Shown here one piece after another: positions 16,429 to 25,807 of a stretch of 64,000 nt of DNA. Source of the DNA: Leptolinea sp964446955. GTDB taxonomy: Bacteria > Chloroflexota > Anaerolineae > Anaerolineales > Anaerolineaceae. The stretch spans positions 1-64,000 of the forward strand of contig CAYUQJ010000011.1 in assembly GCA_964446955.1 (NCBI GenBank), read 5' to 3'. The first letter of the stretch is position 1. Every line of letters begins with the position of its first letter. The position numbers were made by a program, and so were the translations under genes. Below the pieces are notes generated by a model, which saw only the letters and a list, made by a program, of their open reading frames with translations, was not told the origin of the DNA and did not search any database.

Positions 16429-17610
16429 CTACGGCTTGTCACTCTCTATAAAAACAGGGGTCATGATGGATTGAGACCGGAAATAGTTGCTTAATTTATA
16501 TATCAAAACTTCATTTACAACAGTATTCTTTGCAACTACCAGAGTGCCATTGCGATCTATAACATCCCGTGAAAGTGTCATACCAATTTTCAAATCATCG
16601 ACAAATATCTGTTTTTCCCACAATCTGGCTTTTGTTGCTTTATAGGTGATCTGCTCGTCGATCTCAAGTACTTTGGTACAGAACACACTCAAAATTGCCG
16701 GATCATACTCATTTTCGTGTGACTGCATATGGTTAATCGCATCCACAGAGCTGATAAGCGAGGTGCGGAGGCGGTCATAATCTAGAATAATTTTCAAAAT
16801 CCGAGAAATGATGGGAATATCTTTTCCCGAAGGTAAGTCAGATTTTCCTATATGAGTGAAAACAAGATTCTGATCACCGACTGCTTCGGCTACATTTTCC
16901 AACCGGGGGATATTTTTGATTAATTGGCGACCCATGCGTGGAATTGAGGCGATCATCTCCCGTTCCGAATCACTCAATTCCACTCCTTTGATCTGTTTAT
17001 ACAGGATGTCCTGTGGAATTGTGACAGATCCAATTTGTGACAATAACGCGGCTAATTCAATCTCCCACATCTGGTCTTTTAGATCCAGAGCTATAGCAAG
17101 ATTGTGGGCTAATTTCCTTAATCTCCCCACTTTTGTAAAGATGAAAGGATTTTGGACTTCAAGTATGTCAATCATAACCTTGATGCTGCCATTTAACGTC
17201 TTTAAGAAAAGTTCCTTTTCGCCCAAAATCAACTGGTTATATCGTATTCCATCCTTTACGGCATTAATAAAAACATCGGATGGACAGGGTTTTACAAGGA
17301 AACGGAAAACATTTCCCTTGTTTACGGCATTAATGGCCATGTCCAGGGAGGCAGCGCCTGTTAGCAGAATGCGTGTCGTTTCCGGAATTCGGTTACGGAT
17401 AGCCGTAAGTAGATCAATACCATTGATACCCGGCATGTGATAATCGGAGATTACCACACTGGGGATGATCCCTTTGTCCAAAATCTCCAATGCTTCAGAC
17501 GCATCTTTGGCCGTTAAAACTTCCCCAAAATCTTCCTCAAATAAAGCCCTTGAGAGGGAAGATAGTACATTTGATTCGTCGTCAACAATCAGGATTACCT
17601 CGTTAGGCAT
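16429..17610 (-). CDS. response regulator with degenerate HD-GYP-like domain
   Basis: At 393 residues, it has a canonical receiver domain (about 1-120; phospho-acceptor D56 in ISDYHMP, acidic pair DD at 10-11, switch Lys in LVKPCP) and an RpfG-like helical region (about 140-315). In the latter the metal-binding HD is lost: LLHDIGK becomes LLSQIGS at 190-195, and no HHE..DG.GYP segment is visible. A C-terminal stretch (about 330-385) recalls small beta-rich domains after such HD modules. Cyclic di-GMP hydrolysis is not expected. It may bind the nucleotide or act as an output scaffold. The start has AAGGGG upstream. It is third in the kinase operon. Confidence 0.85.
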   Translation of the reverse strand: MPNEVILIVDDESNVLSSLSRALFEEDFGEVLTAKDASEALEILDKGIIPSVVISDYHMPGINGIDLLTAIRNRIPETTRILLTGAASLDMAINAVNKGNVFRFLVKPCPSDVFINAVKDGIRYNQLILGEKELFLKTLNGSIKVMIDILEVQNPFIFTKVGRLRKLAHNLAIALDLKDQMWEIELAALLSQIGSVTIPQDILYKQIKGVELSDSEREMIASIPRMGRQLIKNIPRLENVAEAVGDQNLVFTHIGKSDLPSGKDIPIISRILKIILDYDRLRTSLISSVDAINHMQSHENEYDPAILSVFCTKVLEIDEQITYKATKARLWEKQIFVDDLKIGMTLSRDVIDRNGTLVVAKNTVVNEVLIYKLSNYFRSQSIMTPVFIESDKP

Positions 17611-17628
17611 GGATATTCCCCTTCTTGT

Positions 17629-18840
17629 TTATTTAATCGAATCATCCTCGGCATTATTGAGGACAGTGCGAGTGATCGACACCCATTCATCCAAAAAGCC
17701 AGAAACCCCGACCGAATCCAGGTATTTCATATCCAGGTAAGTTTCGAAGTCTGATTCCATTTCCATTCGGCACATATTGGCCAGACCATTGGCCGTGTGC
17801 AAAACGGTCAGCAGGTCCGGTTCCGTTGATATCTGAACACTCGGTCTGTGATGAAAGGTGATCGCATCGACTATGGCATTGGGCAGTCCCCACATCCCGA
17901 GGAGATATCCACCCATTTCTGCGTGTGATGTTCCCAGAATCTGGTATTCTGACTCCAGATCGATCATTCCATTTTTATCCTTTCGGACTTGCATAAAAAA
18001 ATCGGGTTTTTTCAATAAGACCAGTTTCCCAATATCATGCAGCAATCCGGAAACCCGGGCATTTTCCTGAACAAGTGAGCTCATTTGCAGGCTTTTTGCG
18101 ATTTTGAATGCCAGGTTGCTGACCAGCATACTGTGTTTCCATAACACATCTATAGAAACTGGGAGGTCTTTTTGATCCTGGTATTCCGAAAAAATGTGAA
18201 TACCGAGAACTAACGCTTTTACGGTATTCAATCCGAGAATTATCACAGCCCGTTGAGGACTGCTGATATTGTCTGATAGACCAAAAAATGCCGAATTGAC
18301 CAGTTGAAGGATTTTGGCTGTCATCGCCGCGTCTTGAGAAATAATTCTCCCGACACTCTGGGTGCTTGAGTTGGGTGATTCAAGTTCATTCATAAGCCGG
18401 TTATATAAAACCGGAACGCTGGGCAGAGTTTTAATTCCAGTGATCAATTTTAATAAGATTGGATCTGTCAGCATGTCCCGCAGCCGGCAGGAGCGTTCTA
18501 CAATAGCGTAAATATGCTCCATATCGCTGGGTTTGGGAATCATTTGATGAACCAGGTCAGCGGAGCGCATTACCTGTTCTTCTGTCACATTCCCGGATAG
18601 TACGAACCGCATAACATCAGGATTGGATTTACTGACCAGTTCGAGCAATTGGGCACCATCCATGATTGGCATGTGCATATCCGTGACTATCGCGTCAAAC
18701 GATTCCTTTGCAAGTTTATCCAAAGCATCATTGGGGTTGGATGAAAAATCCGTTTTCCAGGTATCGCTGTACTCTCCCAGCGAACGGCGTAAACCCTGGA
18801 GGACCATTTCATCGTCATCTACGAAAAGAATGGAATGCAT
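17629..18840 (-). CDS. REC-HDOD response regulator
   Basis: This 403-residue protein has a receiver domain (about 1-120; phospho-acceptor D54 in VTDMHMP, switch Lys in IPKPSD) followed by an HDOD domain (about 140-335; QDAAMTAKILQLVNSAFFG and the AVIILGLNTVKAL helix are diagnostic, with LLHDIGKLVL further on). HDOD proteins bind partners or cyclic dinucleotides rather than act as hydrolases. The gene lies 10 bp after the histidine kinase gene and 18 bp before the next response regulator, so all three belong to one phosphorelay operon. Confidence 0.92.
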   Translation of the reverse strand: MHSILFVDDDEMVLQGLRRSLGEYSDTWKTDFSSNPNDALDKLAKESFDAIVTDMHMPIMDGAQLLELVSKSNPDVMRFVLSGNVTEEQVMRSADLVHQMIPKPSDMEHIYAIVERSCRLRDMLTDPILLKLITGIKTLPSVPVLYNRLMNELESPNSSTQSVGRIISQDAAMTAKILQLVNSAFFGLSDNISSPQRAVIILGLNTVKALVLGIHIFSEYQDQKDLPVSIDVLWKHSMLVSNLAFKIAKSLQMSSLVQENARVSGLLHDIGKLVLLKKPDFFMQVRKDKNGMIDLESEYQILGTSHAEMGGYLLGMWGLPNAIVDAITFHHRPSVQISTEPDLLTVLHTANGLANMCRMEMESDFETYLDMKYLDSVGVSGFLDEWVSITRTVLNNAEDDSIK

Positions 18841-18850
18841 CTTTTTCTCA

Positions 18851-21800
18851 TCATGTCTCTAAATCAGGTAATTCATATGGTATCTCAATGATGAACGTTG
18901 TGCCAACTCCAACTTTAGATTCGACATTGATGCTCCCCCGGTGTTTTTTTACGATAATCTGATGGGCTAACGAAAGTCCCTGCCCGGTCCCTTTACCTAT
19001 ACCTTTGGTGGTAAAGAATGGATCATAAATCCGTCGGATAATTTCATCCGGGATACCGTTTCCGTTATCATGGATTTTTATTACCGCCCGGTCATCGGCG
19101 TTCTTCGTGGTTATAGTAATCTTGCCTTTTTTATCTGAACCAGGGGGAAAGACTTCTTGTATGGCCTGGACTGCGTTTATGATCATGTTCAAAATAACCT
19201 GGTTGATCTCATCGATCTGGCAATAAACCGGTGGCAATTCCGGATCAAGGTTTGTCTCCAGGTCGGCAAAATACTTCCACTCATTCCGTGAGATGACAAC
19301 AGTTGTCTCAATGCCGTGGTTAATATCTGCCAGTTTCTTCTCCTTTTCAGATGGATGTGAGAATTCACGCATAGCCAATACTATCTTTCTGACTCTCTCG
19401 ACACCATCAAGAGCCTCCTGAACGGCATTTGGACTTTCAGTTATATAGTGCTGGATCTTTGATTGTTTTTTTACTTCGAATAGATGATGAAGGTCTTCTT
19501 GATTGATGGATGCGGTGTTTTCAAGCGAATTGCATGCCTGAACCATTTCGGATAGATGGGTTATGGCCTTTTGCAGGAAATGGAGGTTATCACCTACATA
19601 CTGGATGGGGGTGTTGATCTCATGGGCGATTCCGGCAGCCAACTGGCCGATCGCTTCCATCTTTTGCGACAGGGCCGATTGCGCTTCTGCTCTCTGTTTT
19701 TCGGTGATATCCCGAAAAACAATAACATGCCCCAACTTCTTCCTATCTGATGATATGAGCGCCGTAATATTCAATGAAATTAAGATTCTGTCCCCGTTTT
19801 CTGTTATTAAATATAAAGGTTTGTCTCCCGGGTCTTCCTGGTTTCCCCGGCTTAGATAATAGAGTTTATGCAGAGGATCAGGAATAACCTGATTCGTATC
19901 CGGATCAATGATTTTGAGGATTTTACTTACAGGTTGATTTGTGATTTTCTTGGCACCATAACCAGTAATATCTTCAGCGGAATGGTTAAAAAGCATTATT
20001 CTGCCTTCTGGATTTGTTATGATGACTCCCTCACCAATACTCATAAGGGTTGTCCGTAATAATTCTTTTTCAGTTGCCAGTAATGATTGAAATGCGATCC
20101 GTTGATTTACTTCTTCCTGTAATGTTTTATTCGATTGACGGATCTCTTCGGTCAGGCGTGACCGAAGGATTGCTTCTCCGGCCATTTGGGCAATAATGGA
20201 TAGCAGCCGTTTCTTATTTTCACTGATCTCTTTTGGTTGTGGGATAAATACATCAAAAACACCGATCGTCCCTTCACTGCACTGAATCGGGTAAAAAGCA
20301 CCGGATTGATTTTCTCGTATCAGATGTTTTACCTTTGAGGACAAGATGGCATCTGATTTCATATCGGATGTGAAATACGGTTGATTGGTAGAAAACACAT
20401 GACCATTAATGCCATCATCCGGTTCAAGGGCCAAACCAGCCAACTGTTCAAACCAGCCGGCGGCTGAATAAAGGATTAGTTTTCTGGATGCTGGCTCTAA
20501 TAGAAATATGCCTCCATCCGTTGCATTAATTACTTTTAAAGTTTCTTCAAGAAGAGTTTGCAGTAATTCCTGTAATGTTTCTCCGGCTTGAACCCGGTTG
20601 GCCAGATAATACACTGTTTCCAGCTCACTAATCCTCTTTTGTAGAGCTAATTCCATCTCTTTGCGGTGTGTTATGTCGTGTGATATTCCAAATGTACCGG
20701 CGATTTCACCGGCGCTGTTACGAAATGGCATCTTGGATGTGGATATCCAACGTGTGTGTCCATCGGGGAATGTCTCTTGCTCCTCGTAATCAATAAGCGG
20801 TTTGCCCGTGCGAATAATTTCCTGTTCATCTTCATAAGCAGGTTCGGCGTGTTCTTTTGTAAAAATATCAAAATCGGTTTTTCCCACAGCCTGGGCGGGG
20901 TCCTTAAAACCAAATACCTGGGCTTCGGCTTTGTTGATCCGAATGAAACGGCTCTTTAAATTTTTAAAATAGATGGCATCGGGAATGTTGTCCATGAGAA
21001 TTTGGAACAGGTTGCGTTCCTCACGTAATGCAGTTTCTGCCATTTTTCGCTTGGTGATATCCCGAGATATGCCGACTAATTGCAGATTTCCCTGATCATC
21101 ATAGACAACTGATGATGTCACTTCAGTGGCTATGATAGAACCGTCTTTCCGCTTTTGATCCAATTCCAACACAAATGAAGTAGATGGTCGTCCTTCAATA
21201 TAATCCGGGATACCTTGTTTTAGGTATGTTTTAGCTTTTTCGTACGACTCCGGGGTAAGGATATCTGATAGTCGCCGGTTCATCATCTCTTCCGATGTAT
21301 ATCCATTGAGCTTAAGGATGGAAGGGCTGATATATGTTAATTTTTCTGTTCTGATATCCATTAACCAGATAACATCCGTACTAAACTTCGAAATCAACTC
21401 ATACTTTTGGTTGGTACTCTGAAGCGCCTCTTCCATTTCTTTACGGGTTGTTACATCCTGCATAGTCCCGGCGGCCAGGTTGGGTTTTCCCATCGCGTCA
21501 AATTGTGTGTTGCCTTTGGCATTCACCCAAACTGTTTCATCGCGCGAATTCTTGATTCTGAATTCAATCTCAAAAGGCAATTTCTTCTCAATCGCCTCAT
21601 CAAATGAAATAGCCGTTCGAAACCTATCCTCATCGATTATGTTAGTCATCATGTCTTTAAACGTTGGAGGGTTCTCTGACTTTTCTTTATCAAACAACCT
21701 GTATATTTCATCAGACCAATATAGATGGTGGCTTCTTATATCCCACTCCCAAATTCCAATACGAGCTGACTCTTCGGCAAGTTTGTATCTCTTTTCAGAC

Positions 21801-23578
21801 TTAATCAAGTCCTTTTCAAGACTTTCTTGAATAGATTTTGCACGTAAAGATTCTATGCTGTATGAAAGGTTGCTTGTTATTTTTTCAATTAACGAGACTT
21901 CATCAGGATCAAAAACCTCCAGAGTATTAGATAAAATTGACAGTACCCCGATAGTTAACCATCCGATATGGATAGGTAGAGCGATGGCTGATTTGAATCC
22001 GCTTTTTAATGCCAGATTACTCCAATTCGCGAATTGAGTATCTTTATGGATATTATGTACAATACAGGGTCGATTTGTTTTTACAGCTGTTTCAGATGGG
22101 CTCCATGTGTCCCCCAATTCATTCAAACTCGGATTTACCAAATCAAGATATGTTTCATCTATGCCAAAACTGGCTGCTGGATGAATAAGCCTGGTTGGTG
22201 TTTCTTCAATAAAACCAATCCAACAAAACTCGTAACCGCCAGTGTTAACAAGGATGCGACAGATATCTTGCAAAAGGCTTTCTTCATTATCATACTTGAC
22301 CAGGGTTTCGTTGCATTCACTCAGTAATCGGAAGGCTCTCGTCTTTTGAAGCGCCGCTTCTGCTGCTACTTTGTGTTCTGTAATATCATAGCAAATACTT
22401 GTTGAAGAAATATGAATCGGGCCAGATATTGTCTGTTTATATTTTGAATTTGATTCTACCGATAGCCATGTAATCGATCCATCTGGTTTTCTAACACGGA
22501 ACTCAATGGAACTGTTTTTTTGGAAGTCAATTAATTGGTCAGGTTTATAAGAGTCAATAACTTTTTTTCTATCATCAGGGTGAATAAACCTGAGAAATTC
22601 TTGTGTTTCTAAATCTTCTTTATTACAACCAAAATGCTTTTGAGTAATCGCATCCAAATGAACTAAGTTTCTTACATTGTCCCAGCGAATAACACCAAGG
22701 TTAGTACTTCCAAGTGCTGAGATATTTATTTCATTATCTCGATAATTGTGTAATTGGTTCCTTCTTTTTTTTATATTAATGCCAATCGTCTCTGAAACCA
22801 GGTCAATCAATTCACGTTCTTCTTTAAGAAAGGGTCCTTCGTCCTCTCCAGTGAAATTTTCCAGGTAACCAATAATTAACTTCCCTGCTTTTTTTTCGTC
22901 AATTACTATTTCAGAAATTTGCTGCCAGGTCGTATCACGATAATTCTTGGTCTGGAATACTTTTCCGTTTATTTCCAACTTGCAGCAGGCTGATCGGGGA
23001 TATTGCCAGATATTCGGAAGGATTTGAATGAAGCTCTTGTATAAAGCCTCTGTTTTCTTTTCATCTGTATCGGCCAGGCGGTACAGATTGGAAAACACTT
23101 CCAGTATCTTTTCCTGCTGAAGCAGCCTATTCTTCCTGGCATTTCGTTTTGTCGTTTTTGTTATGAATGTGAAGACCGATGTTTGTCCTTTTTGAGGGTA
23201 GTCCTTTTTTATAATGGCGTCTATTTTGAACCATTGGATGTTATTGTCTCGTTGATCGAGAATACCAATTATGACACCGTCCAAATTTCTCTTTGAATGA
23301 AGACAGACTACTGGTGGTAACTCATCCGGCGAAATTGTTTTCCCTTCTGCGTTTAAGAAATTTCCATTCCTCGCGGGTTTAACTAACCCGAAAAATTCTT
23401 TGTAATGATTCCCCAAATACTCACGTGCAAGTAGATTATCGTAAATAACTGTCCCATCAGCGGATTGAATGATCAGGCCAGTGGGCAGGTTTTCAAACTC
23501 TTGGAATTCTTTTCCACATGAGTTTTGAATGTCTGTTGACAAGGGAACATTTCCTATGTCATTCCTCTTCTTTACCAT
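18851..23578 (-). CDS. very large multi-PAS/GAF sensor histidine kinase
   Basis: This is a 1575-residue kinase with no transmembrane helix, so it senses inside the cell. Approximate order: PAS (25-145), GAF-like (155-270), PAS (285-405), GAF (415-580), PAS (590-720), PAS (725-850), PAS (850-980), GAF (985-1150), PAS (1180-1310), HisKA and HATPase_c (1310-1575). The phospho-acceptor is His1319 in GIAHEINTP. ATP-binding boxes are complete: NMIINAVQAI (N), DNGNGIPDE (G1), FFTTKGIGKGTGQGLSLA (F and G2). The two next genes encode receivers, its likely partners. The ATG follows GGGAGAAGGC. The signal is unknown; PAS domains with several repeats often sense redox state, gases or small molecules. Confidence 0.95.
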   Translation of the reverse strand: MVKKRNDIGNVPLSTDIQNSCGKEFQEFENLPTGLIIQSADGTVIYDNLLAREYLGNHYKEFFGLVKPARNGNFLNAEGKTISPDELPPVVCLHSKRNLDGVIIGILDQRDNNIQWFKIDAIIKKDYPQKGQTSVFTFITKTTKRNARKNRLLQQEKILEVFSNLYRLADTDEKKTEALYKSFIQILPNIWQYPRSACCKLEINGKVFQTKNYRDTTWQQISEIVIDEKKAGKLIIGYLENFTGEDEGPFLKEERELIDLVSETIGINIKKRRNQLHNYRDNEINISALGSTNLGVIRWDNVRNLVHLDAITQKHFGCNKEDLETQEFLRFIHPDDRKKVIDSYKPDQLIDFQKNSSIEFRVRKPDGSITWLSVESNSKYKQTISGPIHISSTSICYDITEHKVAAEAALQKTRAFRLLSECNETLVKYDNEESLLQDICRILVNTGGYEFCWIGFIEETPTRLIHPAASFGIDETYLDLVNPSLNELGDTWSPSETAVKTNRPCIVHNIHKDTQFANWSNLALKSGFKSAIALPIHIGWLTIGVLSILSNTLEVFDPDEVSLIEKITSNLSYSIESLRAKSIQESLEKDLIKSEKRYKLAEESARIGIWEWDIRSHHLYWSDEIYRLFDKEKSENPPTFKDMMTNIIDEDRFRTAISFDEAIEKKLPFEIEFRIKNSRDETVWVNAKGNTQFDAMGKPNLAAGTMQDVTTRKEMEEALQSTNQKYELISKFSTDVIWLMDIRTEKLTYISPSILKLNGYTSEEMMNRRLSDILTPESYEKAKTYLKQGIPDYIEGRPSTSFVLELDQKRKDGSIIATEVTSSVVYDDQGNLQLVGISRDITKRKMAETALREERNLFQILMDNIPDAIYFKNLKSRFIRINKAEAQVFGFKDPAQAVGKTDFDIFTKEHAEPAYEDEQEIIRTGKPLIDYEEQETFPDGHTRWISTSKMPFRNSAGEIAGTFGISHDITHRKEMELALQKRISELETVYYLANRVQAGETLQELLQTLLEETLKVINATDGGIFLLEPASRKLILYSAAGWFEQLAGLALEPDDGINGHVFSTNQPYFTSDMKSDAILSSKVKHLIRENQSGAFYPIQCSEGTIGVFDVFIPQPKEISENKKRLLSIIAQMAGEAILRSRLTEEIRQSNKTLQEEVNQRIAFQSLLATEKELLRTTLMSIGEGVIITNPEGRIMLFNHSAEDITGYGAKKITNQPVSKILKIIDPDTNQVIPDPLHKLYYLSRGNQEDPGDKPLYLITENGDRILISLNITALISSDRKKLGHVIVFRDITEKQRAEAQSALSQKMEAIGQLAAGIAHEINTPIQYVGDNLHFLQKAITHLSEMVQACNSLENTASINQEDLHHLFEVKKQSKIQHYITESPNAVQEALDGVERVRKIVLAMREFSHPSEKEKKLADINHGIETTVVISRNEWKYFADLETNLDPELPPVYCQIDEINQVILNMIINAVQAIQEVFPPGSDKKGKITITTKNADDRAVIKIHDNGNGIPDEIIRRIYDPFFTTKGIGKGTGQGLSLAHQIIVKKHRGSINVESKVGVGTTFIIEIPYELPDLET

Positions 23579-23795
23579 GCCTTCTCCCGAACTTACAGCC
23601 TTTCACCCAGGATAGAAGAGTATTTCTACTACTATTACTATAGTATATGTAGGGAATTATGGATATTAGCTTTTTATAAAGATTATGTAAAAACTAGACT
23701 TCAATCGATGATTGTATTATTGCTCTTTGAGCGAGGATGTATTAAGAAGGTTATTTGCTATAAGACATCAATGAATAACTGTTTGGGAATTCTTT

Positions 23796-24575
23796 TTATT
23801 TCTTTCGAGGTAACCAGGGGAAGAACTCGTTGGTTCTCTTTATGTATTCCTGATAGCCGGGTTTCTCATTCCGCAATGTCTTTTCAAGAAGTGTTACACC
23901 CGAAACACGCATCAACAGGAAGGTCATGATGATCGGGCTGAAAATTGTCCACCAGGCGCCAGCCGCAGCGGCTATAAGGTAGAACCCCCACCATTGTGTG
24001 GCGTCACCAAAGTAGTTTGGATGGCGTGTGTAACGCCAGACGCCGGTGTCCAGCACCTTTCCTTTGTTTACCGGGTTGGATTTAAATTGTGCCAGTTGCG
24101 CGTCGCCAATGGCTTCAAAAAAGAAACCGATAACCCATATAACGATTGCAAGAAAATCCAACCAGATGGGAGGTTTGGCATGTATCTGTGCTGCATGAAT
24201 GGGTGCGGAAATGAGCCACATCAAAACGCCCTGCAAAAGGAAAACCTTGAAGAGACTCCGCCACCACCAATCTTTTCCAGCCTGCTTCCTCCAGACCTGG
24301 TACCGGAAATCTTCGGGTTTGTCATGATTGCGAATGAAGATGTAGATGCTCAGGCGGAGTCCCCAGATCGTAACAAGAGCAACCAGTAGGAATTTACGGG
24401 AGGGATCGCCGTCCGGTGTTAGAAAGAAGGCGATCCAGGCAAGTATGACAAAACCGGTTCCCCAGAATATGTCAACAATGCTGGAATTTTTCAATACCAG
24501 GCTGACCAGCCACATCAGTACCATCAATAACAGGACTACCATACCCATCTGAAAAAATATTGGGACGAATGACAT
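23796..24575 (-). CDS. DUF1295 membrane protein (steroid 5-alpha-reductase-like fold)
   Basis: The 259-residue protein has about six or seven hydrophobic helices. The C-terminal signature GVWRYTRHPNYFGDATQWWGFYL, read in two parts around residues 178-200, is the NADPH-binding segment shared by DUF1295, isoprenylcysteine methyltransferases and steroid reductases. RNHDKPEDFRYQ near 82-93 is also family-typical. The substrate is unknown; a lipid double bond reduction is plausible. It is the last gene of a four-gene minus-strand operon that starts with the putative selenoprotein gene. GGGAG precedes the ATG. Confidence 0.88.
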   Translation of the reverse strand: MSFVPIFFQMGMVVLLLMVLMWLVSLVLKNSSIVDIFWGTGFVILAWIAFFLTPDGDPSRKFLLVALVTIWGLRLSIYIFIRNHDKPEDFRYQVWRKQAGKDWWWRSLFKVFLLQGVLMWLISAPIHAAQIHAKPPIWLDFLAIVIWVIGFFFEAIGDAQLAQFKSNPVNKGKVLDTGVWRYTRHPNYFGDATQWWGFYLIAAAAGAWWTIFSPIIMTFLLMRVSGVTLLEKTLRNEKPGYQEYIKRTNEFFPWLPRKK

Positions 24576-24596
24576 GGTAATCTCCCGTGGTAATAA

Positions 24597-25439
24597 TCAA
24601 TCCAGGGCTTTAACTACCGCGAAACCAACAGCGCCCGGTCCAATATGCGCGCCAATAACCGGTGTTATGTCCTCGCAGAGGATATCCCCTTTGGGGATAA
24701 GTGAACCGGCCATCTTTCGCAGTTCGGCAATGCGGTCCATGGAGGCATGTGTGTGGACTATCGCCACCTTTTCCAACCGCCCGAGGGCTTGAAGCATTTC
24801 AGTCAACCGCTTTAAAGCCCGCTCGCGAGTGCGTACCCTTTCGGTTCCGGGTTTGCCATTGTGCATGGTAAGGATCGGTTTGATCTGAAGAATGGATGCG
24901 AAACTGGCAACGTATTTATTCATGCGCCCGCTGCGTTTCAAGAATTCCAGGGTATCGAGGGCGGCGAACACATGGCTGCGCTGGATTTGCGATTGCAAAA
25001 CCACCTGGATTTCGGAGACGGTGCGTCCTTCCGCTGCCATTTCAGCGGCGGTTTGAACCAGAAAGCCGGTGCCCAGGCTTAGTTGCTGCGAATCGATAAC
25101 GGTCACTTTCACTGATGTGGTGGTGCGTGCCGCCACCCTGGCGACATCCATGACTCCGCTTAATGCTTCGGAAATATGAATGGATAAGACTTCTGTTGCA
25201 CCTTCATCTGCAAGGGTGTTGTACGCGGCTCGGAATCGTTCTATTGAAGGAACGGCCGTAGTGGGGTGTTCTGGGAAGTCTGGCAGGCGGGTATAAAATT
25301 CCTCACGCGTGATATCGATCCCATCGAGATAACCCTGCCGCCCGGTGTTGATATATAAAGGAACAATATGAATGCCATATTTTTCAATAATCTCGTGTGG
25401 TAGATCACAGGTGCTGTCAGTCACAATGCGTATTGCCAT
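24597..25439 (-). CDS. DegV family fatty-acid-binding protein (first of two)
   Basis: At 280 residues, it has the full DegV fold. The opening IRIVTDSTCDLP, the PLYINTG strand, TSQ-like TTAVPSIERF segment, SIHISEALSGV loop, and C-terminal HTHAS and GAHIGPGAVGFAV are all diagnostic. In Firmicutes such proteins (FakB) present fatty acids to the FakA kinase. No kinase gene lies nearby. It sits 21 bp upstream of the DUF1295 gene and 9 bp after a DUF4345 gene. An AAGGAGG site precedes the ATG. A second DegV protein is at 59651-60538. Confidence 0.93.
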   Translation of the reverse strand: MAIRIVTDSTCDLPHEIIEKYGIHIVPLYINTGRQGYLDGIDITREEFYTRLPDFPEHPTTAVPSIERFRAAYNTLADEGATEVLSIHISEALSGVMDVARVAARTTTSVKVTVIDSQQLSLGTGFLVQTAAEMAAEGRTVSEIQVVLQSQIQRSHVFAALDTLEFLKRSGRMNKYVASFASILQIKPILTMHNGKPGTERVRTRERALKRLTEMLQALGRLEKVAIVHTHASMDRIAELRKMAGSLIPKGDILCEDITPVIGAHIGPGAVGFAVVKALD

Positions 25440-25448
25440 ATTCCCTCC

Positions 25449-25790
25449 TTAAAGGATCAAGATCACGCCGAGGATAATTTCAATCCCCAGGCTAAGCCAG
25501 TTGGATTGAGCATAAGATCTATCAAACATGATAGAGAAAAGCCGGGCCAGTGCAATAGCCAGATAGCCATATCCCAACGTCACATATGCACTAGTACCAA
25601 GAATGAATGGGACCACGCCCAGACCGATGAACAGACCGCCAAATATGGAACGGATTTCTGAAACACCACGCGGACCATCAGCGGAAAGGCCTGTAAAGCC
25701 GTGGACGGAAGCTGGTTTTACCAGTGCCAGAAGACCGGTGGCGATGGTGGCCAGGGCGGCAACAATTTTCAGGATCATTAGAATATTCAC
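25449..25790 (-). CDS. DUF4345 small membrane protein
   Basis: The 113-residue product has four hydrophobic helices (about 5-22, 48-66, 68-86 and 95-113). The loop between helices 1 and 2 has GFTGLSADGPRGVSEIRS, the conserved region of DUF4345, and helix 2 opens with GGLFIGLG. Function is unknown. It lies between the putative selenoprotein gene (17 bp) and the DegV gene (9 bp) on one strand. Confidence 0.82.
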   Translation of the reverse strand: MNILMILKIVAALATIATGLLALVKPASVHGFTGLSADGPRGVSEIRSIFGGLFIGLGVVPFILGTSAYVTLGYGYLAIALARLFSIMFDRSYAQSNWLSLGIEIILGVILIL

Positions 25791-25807
25791 ACATACCTCG
25801 TTTCCAA

